Under the pieces are notes generated by a model. The model worked only from the letters and a program-made list of their open reading frames with translations, was not told the DNA's origin and made no database searches. Made by a program: the position numbers and the translations under genes. This document shows, piece after piece, positions 44,811-54,810 of a stretch of 64,000 bases of DNA; the first letter of the stretch is position 1; each line of letters starts with the position of its first letter. The stretch is from Bidens hawaiensis. Lineage: Eukaryota > Streptophyta > Magnoliopsida > Asterales > Asteraceae. The stretch covers positions 1 through 64,000 of the forward strand of contig JAIQDT010005792.1 in the NCBI GenBank assembly GCA_021521415.1, written 5' to 3'.

Positions 44811-46039
44811 TAGTGTCTTGATCACCAAATACAGTGTATTATTATGCTATTATTAATATATATATATATATATATATTGCTTCAAAAGAGTTATTTGAGT
44901 ATTATTTTAATCCTTCAAAGTATTTTTAAAAGGTTTAAAGGGTTATCTAGAACTACAGAGATGGGGGCACACAAGTAAGTCCTGCCATGTCTCGAATGAA
45001 AGGCTTGTCAGTTTACTGGCACTAAGTCCAACGTTCAACCTTAAAGCCTAAAAATTTTGCCTTTACAAAATCTTTTGATTAAGAACTAGGGGATTGGAGT
45101 CAAATTGGGATGATCTAGGAAAGGCAAATATGCTTTGAGAAGAGATAGGAGGCACCACAAGTCCATGAGTGATGTCCATCTAAGCTTTATGCCGAACTGA
45201 ACCTTAATCATATCACTGATGCAATGAAAATCATGCTAAGTATGTTATACCTGCTATCAACCTGTTTCTTTATGCCATAATAACGCTGAACATGAAACCT
45301 TGTGGCAGCCTCTTAAACGATATGATTCCATGTTCGGATTTTTTCTTAAAAGGGCGGCGTTTTACTAAAACTGAAATTTGATCCCGATTTTAAAAATTCA
45401 AAGGGAGTTACCGTGTAAATTAAATGTGTATCTCTTTTGTTTTTATTCTTTGTCAACTCTATTTTATTTTGTTTATCTCGGAACTACTCTCCTCGAAACG
45501 TATGCGTAAACCGAGCTTATTAAAAATTGAGTTTTGAAATCCTTTGGGCCTTTTTGTCTGTTTGGACTATTTTACTTGGGCCCTGATCTGTTTTGAACCC
45601 ATCTAGGGTTCTCGGCCCAATTCGGTCTTGGTATAAATACTTCGAAAGATCTTGTTTATTATCACTTTCACTTTTGTCAAAATTCAAAGAGGGTTTATCT
45701 CTCTTTTGCTTCTCAACCGAAATCAAAACCATCACCTCTTCATCACTAATAATCTTTGGGAAGTGTTCTTATTTATTCAACAGGTATTGGACGAAGGTTA
45801 TTTGGGATACATGATCTGACAGATGGTTAACTAAGGCTGCTTTGAACTGATTTCTTGGACGATATGATGAATTAAAGTAGATTTTTGAGTAACTAGGGGT
45901 GTTGGTGGACGACTTATGGTCTAATTAAGTGCTTTCAGTTAATCCTTGTGAAATTGTTGCAGGTTTAATGGAGGTTTCATAGGGATCTCAGTGGGATGAG
46001 GGTGATTACACGTTTCCCGAGGTGGAATCCCAAGGGTAC

Positions 46040-46235
46040 TCTGTCCCCAGCTGTCAAAGAGTTTTCGGTTGACTTCCGTTGACCGAGAACTCCCGTCTTG
46101 ACAGAAAACTTACGTTCTCGGTCAAATCTTGACAGAAAACCCTCGTTTTCGGTTAATTTTCGACCGAGAACCCCAATTCTAGGTTGATTTCATTGACCTT
46201 TGTTGACCGAGAACCCTACCTACTGACCGAGATCT
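46040..46235 (+). repeat. CGGTCAA / TTGACCGAGAAC array before the Copia-3 env-position ORF
   Basis: About ten family words in both orientations (TTTTCGGTTGAC, GTTGACCGAGAACTCC, GTTCTCGGTCAAATC, CGACCGAGAACCCC), ending about 200 bases before the ORF. Opposed words can pair with one another. They match the leader array at 37235-37515. Confidence 0.85.
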
Positions 46236-46404
46236 CTCCTACTGGATTGTGCACTCAATGTTGGGCCCAATACTATATTGAGTTGTTCTATTGGGCCAAC
46301 TAATGGATATTGTGGTTTTCAAATGACTTTTATTTGGGCTTGTTTTAACCCTCTAGCCCAGAACTCTTATAAGTCATAGAACATTGTTAAGTTACTATAT
46401 TGGT

Positions 46405-46432
46405 TATCTAACTTGATACGTTTGGTGCAGAA
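46405..46432 (+). promoter_or_regulatory. Putative 3' splice site before the Copia-3 env-position ORF
   Basis: CTTGATACGTTTGGTGCAG, then AA, then ATG at 46433. The T-rich tract is weaker than in Copia-1 and Copia-2, but the CAG-NN-ATG spacing is the same. Confidence 0.5.
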
Positions 46433-48979
46433 ATGTCTGATCAGAGTTCGTTAAAGGTTGCTGAATCGCACAACGTGGTTGGCTACTTATAAGATCCACC
46501 CCTAACTCACAAACAATTCAACTCCATGATTTTCGGTCTCAACACGTGCAGGATCTCTCACGCACTACGAGAGAATACTATCATTTGCAAGAAGATAATC
46601 ACAGATTTTTGGAACAATGCTTCAATAAACTCACGCAGGCAAGATGGAGTCATATCCATAGATTCTAAAATACAGAAGAAGCCAATTAGTATCACTGAAG
46701 CTGTTGTGAGAGAGGTGTTGATGTTTGGTGATCAACCTGATTACCCGACTGAGTACTCCACTGCTGCGGTTACAGAGGTTCTCACCAGAATGGGTTACGA
46801 GGGCACCTATCCTCCGGCAATCAAGAAACCATTTCACCCATACTGGAGATTCTTGATCCACACGTTTTTCACTTGCGTGTCCGGTAGGAAAGGGGGTTCT
46901 GATGAAATTAGTCATACTCAGATGTCTGCTATCACTGCTCTGATCATGGATTGGGATTACAATTATTCCAAGTTCGTTTTCAATGAAATGATGAGAAATC
47001 TGAAAGGGAAGAAGAAGGAGATGTTCCTTATGTATCCAAGGTTCCTGCAGATGATTTTCGACTCTCACTTTCCAGACCTTGTAAAATCTGTTGACACCAT
47101 GGATATGAAGTTGTTGGGACCCAATAATTTTGGCTTGATGAAACAAAATAGGAAAGGTGCCAAGATCGTTTATCGGGGCCTTCATGCTCTGGTAAAATTT
47201 GGACGATTTGCTGAGATAGTAGCTGAGTCGGTCATAGCTAAGGCTGCTGATGAACACGTGGCACCAGTTCGACCACGTGTTGCAACTTACGAGATTTCTG
47301 ATGATGAAGAAGATGAGACTGAACACCGTCATTCAGATACCTCCCCAAGTACTGAGACCTTAAGTGCTTTGGAAGCTGTGAAAGCTTTGTTACAGTCAAC
47401 TACTCTGAAGCCTCCTCAGACTGCTGCTGAAATTAATGAAGAAGACATAGATGAAGATCCAGTCGCAGACCTCGGTCCACGTAAACAAAGAAAGAAAGAC
47501 CCGAGGCCTGGCGTGCTAATTAGTGAATCTGAAACAACCACCATACCATCTACTGATGCCACAACCAGCCCTCAACAACAAACTACTCAACCTGAGACAC
47601 ATGCCCCAGAAGTACAAGCTGAACAAGATACATTTACTGCTGAGCCATCATTTCACGATTTGTTGACTAGTGATTTTGTCAGTGAATTTGATTTTGAGAC
47701 AAATATTCCACACACCGACACTACAGATATTCCCTCCGGTTCATCTGGCCCAGACACTCAGGGTCAGTCAAGCTCCAGTACGTCAGACAAGGTAGCCCAG
47801 ATTTTGGCTATGCAAGAAGCTTATCTTCAGAATAAAGGCAAAAGTGTGGCTCTTGAAGATGATCCTATTGATGTTCATGCATTACAACGTCGGGTTTTTG
47901 AACTTGAACAAGATTCGGTAGTCAAAGATGTTCGTATTAAAGAGTTGGAAGCAGGTAATTCTGATAGAGATTCCAAGATAAAAGAACTACAGTCCGACAT
48001 AGGAGAACTAACTGCCTTGTATCTTGATCTCCAACAAAAGCTGTTTCAAAAGTTTGGAGATGAGTTTAAGGGTAGTGATGATGTAGCTTCCAAAGTACCC
48101 AACGTGAGTCAAGGTGGCAGTTCTTCTGCTCGTCCTGTGGACAACATTGATGAGTCAGAATCGCTACAACAGTTCATGGATGCTCCCCCCATCTCCAATG
48201 AGAAATCAGACATAATTAAGAAGAATAAACTGCTGGTGATGAAGAACTGGTATCAGAATGTTGAATCATTGGATCATCCAGACAGGTTTGTTGTTAACTT
48301 TCAAAAGGGTTTCTCCGACAAATACGGTGATCGATCTGGAGTTCTATCGTGGGGTTTTGATACGGATAAGAACATGTGGTGGGTTAAGAGGAAGTCAGGA
48401 ACAACTGAGTATTACAAGAAGATGAAAACCTTTGGTTCATGGACCAAAGTGGATCTTAGTGACCTGATTAATGCTCCATTCACCAATCCAATGAATGATA
48501 AACGCGGTATACATTTCTGGAACTTTTTGAGAAGACAAGTCGACAGAGATTTCCTTAATATGAAGACGGCTAAATCTTTTCTGAAGAAGGCAAAAGGAGT
48601 CCAAGATCCAAAGACAGGGAAAACAATGGTCAATGTCATGTGGCCTCCCACAGACAAGGCCATTCATATTCCTGTACCAGACGAGATTCCAAACGGCACA
48701 TTGGACAACATGAGATTTTGGATGTATGAGAGTGTTACTGCTACAGTTGTCATCAAGCTGGCAAAGGGAAAGGGTCAGTTAAGATTTGTTGATCCAAGAG
48801 ACCTACTGAAGTTCAAAGAAAGGGATATCAAGACATTAAGTATGATCCAGATAATTGCCGATCCGATCTTTGAAATGGCCGCGAAAGAATTCACCAGTAT
48901 GGTAGCTTCAATTATCAGATGCAGATATTATGCGGGTGCTTTGAAAGATGCTGATATAGACTACATGGAATATGCCTAA
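46433..48979 (+). pseudogene. Env-position ORF of Copia-3 (one early stop, else open)
   Basis: ATG at 46433 (MSDQSSLKVAESHNVV) with a TAA after 19 codons (46490-46492); the frame is then open for 817 codons from 46526 to 48979. Layout: residues 30-260, a helical core (RISHALRENTII, FHPYWRFLIHTFFTCVSG, KKKEMFLMYPRFLQMIFDSH); 280-440, acidic then Ser/Thr/Pro/Gln-rich; 460-560, a coiled coil (VFELEQDSVVKDVRIKELEA, LYLDLQQKLFQKF); 600-848, a C-terminal domain (DRFVVNFQKGFSDKYGD, WWVKRKSGTTEYYKKMK, FVDPRDLLKFKERD). Found after pol in SIRE/Maximus elements, where it is called env-like. No signal peptide or membrane segment is visible. Confidence 0.85.
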
Positions 48980-48997
48980 AAGACAAAGCTACAAACC

Positions 48998-49008
48998 AAG
49001 GGGGAGAT
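48998..49008 (+). other. Polypurine tract of Copia-3
   Basis: AAGGGGGAGAT directly before LTR start TGTTGGGCC at 49009. Confidence 0.93.
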
Positions 49009-49390
49009 TGTTGGGCCTAGTTTATGTGGTTTGAGCTTTGTTTGCATTTAGTTTAACATGGTCTGGGCTTGGGTATTGGGTTAGTATGTGAGCTGAGAAC
49101 ATCTATGTGTTCTCGGTGGGCTTTTGTTAGTATGGGCCAGCCAGGTTGTTGGTGTCCCTATATATAGATGATATCATGTATAGGGTTAAGGTTGTTCATT
49201 CCTATCATTGTAAACGCAAACTGTTAGTGCTTAAGCACCAGACGTGTTATCAATATACGTGTGTTTTGAAGCATCTCTGTGTTACTCCACTTTATCATAT
49301 CGTGTTCTTGAATCACCGAGTATAGGTATTCCGCATCTATACTTGTTATATTGATATCATAATTGTAGTGATCCAGATTCAGGACTTACA
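49009..49390 (+). repeat. 3' LTR of Copia-3 (382 bp)
   Basis: TGTTGGGCCTAG...TTCAGGACTTACA, followed by TSD TATAC. A clear TATA box, CTATATATAG, lies at 49158-49167, with the probable transcript start 30 or so bases later (ATAGGGTTAAGG). Confidence 0.96.
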
Positions 49391-50133
49391 TATACAATAG
49401 CCTGAGGGCCAGCGATTACCTTTGTCTATAACGTTTTAGGGATACGCAATTCCATGTGATCAATTTATTGACTCGATTTAATAAGTTGTAAAGGGTTGGA
49501 CATATTCACCTTTGTTATGATCAGCGTATCCCACTAATTTAATCTTCTTGTTACCTCGAAGATATAGTACGAGAATAACCTTTTATAATTATCAGATCAA
49601 TGATCTACCTTTAGACCTTTAGTCTATTCGTATACTCTTTACCTTGATAATAATTTCTCTTTTTATAAAATACTTGAACTTTTAGTCCAAAACATTTATC
49701 AATTAAACACTGCGTTTATTCTTCATGAAGAAACATATATACCAAGTTTCTTCTTTCTTAAGAACCATTGTAGCACTTTATTTTTTAATAAAGAATTAAT
49801 ATTTTATCTATACACTTATCTTATGAAAATCATATTTCACTTATTTCATATTCATGGTATAGACTATACCCTCTAGTAGGGTCTAAGCCATATATAATAA
49901 AACAATCGGGCAAAACCCCCTACCTTGTATGGCTTGTTTATCTTGAAATGACTAAGCTTGGCGTGGGCAGCACAACTACTTGTCGTCGGTATTGAGGGAA
50001 TGAACTAATAACATTTCTAAATCTTGCACGTACTTTAAGAATAAATCGTCGGGATGCCAGGAACGAGGCACGTATTTCGAGGAAAGTGAATGTATAGTTG
50101 GATTTGGGATGCACAAAGCAGAGCCCGACACCC

Positions 50134-50143
50134 CTATTTATAG
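50134..50143 (-). promoter_or_regulatory. TATA box of Tekay LTR1
   Basis: Minus strand CTATAAATAG inside CAGCCCTATAAATAGGGGTG. It is flanked by conserved sequence and also present in LTR2 at 59872-59881. Likely core promoter for leftward transcription. Confidence 0.8.
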
Positions 50144-50154
50144 GGCTGAGATTG

Positions 50155-50530
50155 TGACCCATCGCGACGCGATGGGCTAAAAAGGGGATCCATCGCATAT
50201 CGCGATGGGCTAAAAAGGGGATCCATCGCATATCGCGATGGATTGCTTAACCGCCTCTGAATATTACATTCCATCGTGTATCGCGATGGAACTTTTGTTA
50301 GCTCATCTCGTATCGCGACGTCGCCCACTAGGTCTTACCGGTCAGCTATTAGACCTGCCACGTGGTTGGACACGTGTCCAAGATCACTTCGCCTGGTCAT
50401 CACGTATAGCGATGATCCAAAAGGTTAGGTGATCGCGTTTCTCAACACCACCCATCCTGGGGCAATGTGATGTACCCATCGGGTATCGCGATGGGTTATC
50501 CATCGTGTATCGCGATGGGTCATGAAAACA
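50155..50530. repeat. CGCG-palindrome array upstream of the LTR1 TATA box
   Basis: About eight near-palindromic words of the type CCATCGCGTATCGCGATGG, with variants CATCGCATATCGCGATGG, CATCGTGTATCGCGATGG and CATCGGGTATCGCGATGG. They lie 15-390 bases upstream of the TATA box in the direction of transcription. They are dense in CpG, and CG to CA/TG decay explains most variants. Confidence 0.85.
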
Positions 50531-51025
50531 AGAATTTTCATTTTAGTCCTTTAACTTTTATATCTTGTCACTTCCTGGTCTCACTTCCACCTTCCAAAAA
50601 CAATAAGGCGGCGAAGTGAAAAGTGCGCCAACAAAGCGCGTGCCCAACGCCCAAGCTCGTGCCAGTGTGCATCGGGTGCTTCGCACCCTCCACTAGGACC
50701 GTGCATGGATGGCATATAATAATATTACGATGGAAACTCAACTCCTTATAATGAGCTTCCAAATATTTCCTACTTTCCATGTGGAATGGAAATTATCTTC
50801 TTTATTTATACCCATGTGAAGGAGTTCCATTTTCTTCCTTCTTTTCATATGGGATGAAATCCTTTCCCCCATTTCCTTAATAGGGAATTCTTCTGACTTA
50901 ATATAATCCTTATATACCTTATTATTTATTTACCATATTTATTATTAAAATATTTTTGTGTTCTTCTATTTTCAAAGTTTACATTTTTAACTCAAAATAA
51001 ATATAGTATTTTACAAGAAGTTACA

Positions 51026-51038
51026 TCCTCTCCACCTT
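51026..51038 (-). other. Polypurine tract of the Tekay composite (LTR1 side)
   Basis: Minus strand AAGGTGGAGAGGA next to the LTR start TGTAACTTC. The LTR2 side has AAGGTGGGGAGGA at 60760-60772. Confidence 0.85.
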
Positions 51039-51720
51039 GAATAAATCTTTTCCTCGAGATTCGTGAAAATATGTGGGGGTATTTCTTTCCATCTCCGATT
51101 CCGAGTCCCAATTAATTTCTTATCCTCTTCGGACTTCCATCTTATTTTAACTAGCTTTAGTTTTCGCCTTTTTAGGTTCTTAACTTTAAAATCTTCAACT
51201 TGTAGAGGTTGTTCTACAAATTTCAGGTTTTGGTTGATTTCAACATCTCTTAAAGGCAAAGATAAAGTTTCGTCAGCCAGACACTTACGTAGGTTGGAAA
51301 CATGGAACACGTCGTGTATTCCTTTCATTTCTTCGAGCAAACGCAAGCGATAAGCTCCGGTTCCGATTTGCTTAATTACTTCGAATGGTCCAACAAAACG
51401 TAGACTAAGTTTTCCTTTCTTTCTGAATCGGACAACACCTTTCAGGGTGATACTTCCAATAACACCTTATCGCCTACTTGAAATTCCGATAGCTTACGAC
51501 GAATATCAGCATAATTCTTTTGTCGATCTCTAGCCGTCTTAAGTCGCTCACGGATTTGTAACACTTTATCTGTGGTTTCTTTGACTATTTCGGGTCCAGA
51601 CATTTGGTTATTTCCAATTTCAGACCAACATACCGATGTTCTATATTTTTTTCCATACAAAGCTTCGAACGACTCGGTTTGAATACTTGCGTTATAACTA
51701 TTGTTATACGAGAATTCCAT
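51039..51720 (-). pseudogene. Tekay integrase C-terminal region
   Basis: Frame 51720-51442: MEFSYNNSYNASIQ, FEALYGKKYRTSVCWSEIG, FQVGDKVLLEVSP. After frame loss, 51346-51011: GIHDVFHVSNLRKCLADE, FVEQPLQVEDFKVKNLKRRK, LVKIRWKSEE. These are the standard order of the GPY/F region and the chromodomain-type tail of Tekay/Del elements. The last frame runs 15 bases into the LTR. Confidence 0.85.
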
Positions 51721-53530
51721 TTGGGGAAGATGATCGTCTCAACTTTCTCCTAAGTCAATCACACAAGCTCGAAGAATATCTTCAAACATTTGAATTGTTC
51801 TTTCACTCTGCCCATCAGTTTGAGGATGATAAGCAGTGCTAAGATTTAACTGAGTTCCTAATGCTCTGAAACTATACCTAAAATGAGATGTAAATCTACT
51901 ATCTTGATTTGATGTGATAGATAATGACACACCATGTAATGATACGATGTTGTTTACGTATATTCATGCCAATCTATCCATAGAGTAATACTAATTGATA
52001 GGTAAGAAATGAGCGGATTGGGGGTATGTTTGGCAAGGAGCCTTTAGGAGCTTCTAGCTTCAAGCTTTTAAAAAAAACTCATATTCAATTAGAAGCTTTG
52101 TTTGGTTAAAGTAGCTTCAAGCTTTTTGGTTGTTTAATAAAGCTCCATATTTGAAAGCTACTATTACTAGCGTTTGAGAAAATGCTAACTACATGCTTTT
52201 ACATTTGAATTAACAAGTTTGGTACTTGAAAATCTATCAACTTTTATTAATTTATATAATAGTTACACATTTAACCCTTATTCAAAACTAACTACCCTCC
52301 ACAACTTTTTTAGGGGCCATAACTTTTCACACGTTAATAATTTTTTAAACAAGTTACATAATAAAAATGAGCATTTTTATTCTCTTAAATTTGAGTATGA
52401 TATTGTTATACTTCTTTAACTTTAAAATTTTAACATATTACATGATTATCGGTTAGGATCGATAACAAGTCGAGTTAGGTGAGCTCGAGTCATGTGTAAG
52501 ACCAAATTAGAGTCAGAACGATTCGATACAAAAAGGGTTAAATTAGTTCGGTTCATGTCGGTACGATTTTGAGTCAAAGGGGTCAGGTCAGAACATGTTT
52601 TAAATTAGAATAGTGCATCTTTAAAAAGGGATTCATATCAAAATGGTTGGTTTAAAAAATTATATATGTGAAATTACTTTATATTTCAGCTTTGTTTCTT
52701 GATTTTCGACATCAGTTACACGCTTACTACCTTTCCATGAATTACACGTCTAAATTCGGGTTGTGTATGCACTATCATCAGGTGAATCATGTACCACCAC
52801 TGATTATGCGTTTGATGTTAGGTTGTGCGCCCATTCCGCCGCACCACGCGGGTACCCAGCTAGTTTTATTAAAAGCTTCTGCTATTCTGCCAAACACCTA
52901 AAAACATTTAAAAAGCTACAGCTAACAGCTACCAGCTTCTAGCCTTCAGCTTCCAGCCCTCAACTTCCAGCTTTCAGCTAACAACCACCAGCTAGTTTTG
53001 CCAAACATACCCTTGGTTAACCTATCAATGATAACCCAGATTGCATTATGTTGACAAGTAGTCTTTGGAAGTTTTGTTATAAAGTCCATGGTTATCATTT
53101 CCCATTTCCAAACGGGAATTTCGGGTTGCTGAAGCATACCCGAAGGCTTTGATGCTCGACCTTTACTTGTAAACATGTTAGACACTTGGCTACATGTAGA
53201 GCAATGTCTTTTTCATTCCATTCCACCAGTAGTTAGGTTTAAGATTCTCGTACATCTTATCGCTACCGGGGTGCATCATGTATTTCGATTCATGAGCTTC
53301 ATTCATTACCTTTTCACGTAGCTCTCCAGTTATTGGTACCCATATTCTATTTCCAAGTTAGAGTATACCATCATCTCCCTTGACTAGAGAGTTGATTGTG
53401 TCATTACGCTTTTCTTCGGAGATGTTGTTTTCCTCAGTGGCTTGCTCTTGAGCTTTCTTAATTTACTCGATTAGATCTATTTAAAGTTCTAATCTTAAAG
53501 CTCGAACCCTCTTGGATTTCTCATGTTTCT
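51721..53530 (-). pseudogene. Tekay integrase core, split by a TIR transposon
   Basis: Right part (53530-53013): zinc-finger remnants (VAKCLTC-like near 53170-53190), then KWEMITMDFITKLPKT with the first catalytic Asp, and WVIIDRLTK. Left part (52021-51739): SAHF start, then [16 protein letters not shown] (second Asp), [16 protein letters not shown] (Glu) and [10 protein letters not shown]. The TIR element lies between the codons for LTK and SAHF. Confidence 0.85.
52022..53012. mobile_element. Non-autonomous TIR DNA transposon (991 bp)
   Basis: Terminal inverted repeats GGGTATGTTTGGCAA and TTGCCAAACATACCC. Sub-terminal AGCTTC/GAAGCT words are repeated at both ends (GGAGCTTCTAGCTTCAAGC; CAGCTTCTAGCCTTCAGC). 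The TSD is probably 3 bp, TTG (53013-53015; left copy reads TGG here but TTG in the second copy at 61751-61753). The TIR and 3-bp TSD suggest PIF/Harbinger, though TTG is unusual. No transposase ORF. Confidence 0.8.
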
Positions 53531-54080
53531 TTCAGCTTAATGCGTCAGCCACCACATTGGCTTTACCTTCATGATAGATGATTTCTATCAAAGATGTGCT
53601 TTAAACTCTTATGAATCAAAGGTGTGCTCTTTCTGATGAATCTCCTTTGACGCATGTTAAGCTCTTTCTGATCAAAGATGTGCTTTAAACTCTTATGATC
53701 AGTGTACACGATAAATCTAACTCCATAGCGATAGTGCCTCCATAGATATAAGGCGAACATTATTGCACCTAACTCTAGATCGGAGTTGTATAATTCTTTT
53801 CGTGCACTTTTAATAGGCGAGAAGCATAAGCTATTACTTTCTTTCTTTGCATTAGTACACATCCTAAACCTGAATGTGATGCGTCACTGAATACAACGAA
53901 ATCTTCTATACCTTCTAGCAAGGTCAGTATAGGTGCGTTGGTTAGCTTTTGTTTAAGTAAGTCAAATGTTTCTTGTTGCTTAGTTCCCCATTCATACTTG
54001 ACGTTCTTTCGAGTTAACGAAGTTAGAGGAATGGCTAAACGTGAGAAATTTTCAATGAAGCTTCTATAGTATCCCGCCAA
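53531..54080 (-). pseudogene. Tekay RNase H
   Basis: [20 protein letters not shown] and [16 protein letters not shown] lead into [38 protein letters not shown] and, past a break, GKANVVADALS near 53535. A stretch of about 84 bp is duplicated inside it (28 identical bases at 53587-53614 and 53671-53698), repeating HKSLKHIFD. Several frame changes. Confidence 0.85.
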
Positions 54081-54810
54081 ACCTAAGAAACTTCAGACTT
54101 CGGTTGGAGTTTTTGGAATTTCCCACTTAGCTATCGCTTCAATCTTAGCAAGGTCTACTTGAATTCCTTTGGAATTAACCACATGACCAAGGAATTGTAC
54201 TTCGTGAAACCAGAATTTGCACTTTGAAAACTTAGCTTACAATTTCTCATTCCTAAGTATTTCAAGTAAGATCCTAAGATGCACTTTGTGATCTTCTTCC
54301 GATTTTGAAATGAGTATATCGTCAATGAATACGATTACAAATTTATCTAAATAAGGTTTGCAAATTTTTTTCATCATGTCCATGAAAGCGGCTCGGGCAT
54401 TAGTGAGTCCAAATGGCATTACGGTGAACTCATAATGTCCATACCTTGTGCAAAACGCCATCTTCGGAATGTCTTATTCTTGAACCTTCTTGATGATATC
54501 CTAAACGTAAGTCTATTTTAGAAAAGTAGTTTGCTCCTTGCAATTGATCGAAAAGATCGTCAATTCTAGGTAGCGGATATCGATTCTTAATAGTTACTTT
54601 GTTCAAGGCTCTATAATAAATACACATCCTTATTGATCCGTCTTTCTTCTTGACGAATAATATCGGAGCTCCCCAAGGCCCGAACTTGGACGAATAGATC
54701 CTTTTTCCAGTATCTCATCCAATTGTTTCTTCAACTCTTTCATTTCTGTCGGAGCTAAGCGATTTGGAGCTTTAACTATTGGTGCAGTTCCAGGAATCAA
54801 GTCTATCTAA
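54081..54810 (-). pseudogene. Tekay reverse transcriptase
   Basis: Read from 54810: [36 protein letters not shown], then [19 protein letters not shown] and [21 protein letters not shown]. After a break come [19 protein letters not shown] and the catalytic [14 protein letters not shown], a usual Gypsy variant of YXDD. Ends [19 protein letters not shown] sequence near 54150-54200. Several stops. Confidence 0.88.

Larger units (their letters stand above)
44051..46430 (+). other. Copia-3 pol-env spacer
   Basis: 2.4 kb of non-coding sequence. 44150-45330 is the core conserved with Copia-1 and Copia-2 (twin hairpins, 44-base block, CGTTCAACCTT block, TCATGCTAAGTATG). A TA microsatellite lies at 44850-44878. 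From 45330 to 46040 it is plain AT-rich sequence with an acceptor-like ATTTATTCAACAG (45771-45783). 46050-46230 holds the CGGTCAA/TTGACCGAGAAC words. Confidence 0.75.
36622..49390 (+). mobile_element. Copia-3: full-length SIRE/Maximus-like retrotransposon
   Basis: 12,769 bp, plus strand, two 382-bp LTRs, primer site at 37006, polypurine tract at 48998, perfect 5-bp TSD TATAC (36617-36621 and 49391-49395). The empty site is seen in LTR2 near 58733 (GTATGAATAGCCTG). LTRs differ at about 23 of 382 positions by hand count (near 6%). gag-pol carries about eight breaks, while the env-position ORF is nearly intact. Order: gag, linker, PR, IN, RT, RNase H, spacer, ORF. Confidence 0.96.
49391..51025 (-). 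repeat. LTR1 of the Tekay composite, right part
   Basis: Continues LTR1 after Copia-3 and ends AGAAGTTACA at 51025, followed by the polypurine tract. Together with 36010-36621, LTR1 is 2.24 kb; LTR2 without its MITE is almost the same. Contains the promoter and CGCG-palindrome region at 50134-50530. The U3 part (50560-51000) is AT-rich. Confidence 0.93.

Noticed and set aside
46631..47332. 233-codon minus-strand ORF
   Set aside because: Lies fully opposite the Copia-3 env-position ORF and has no protein-family feature.
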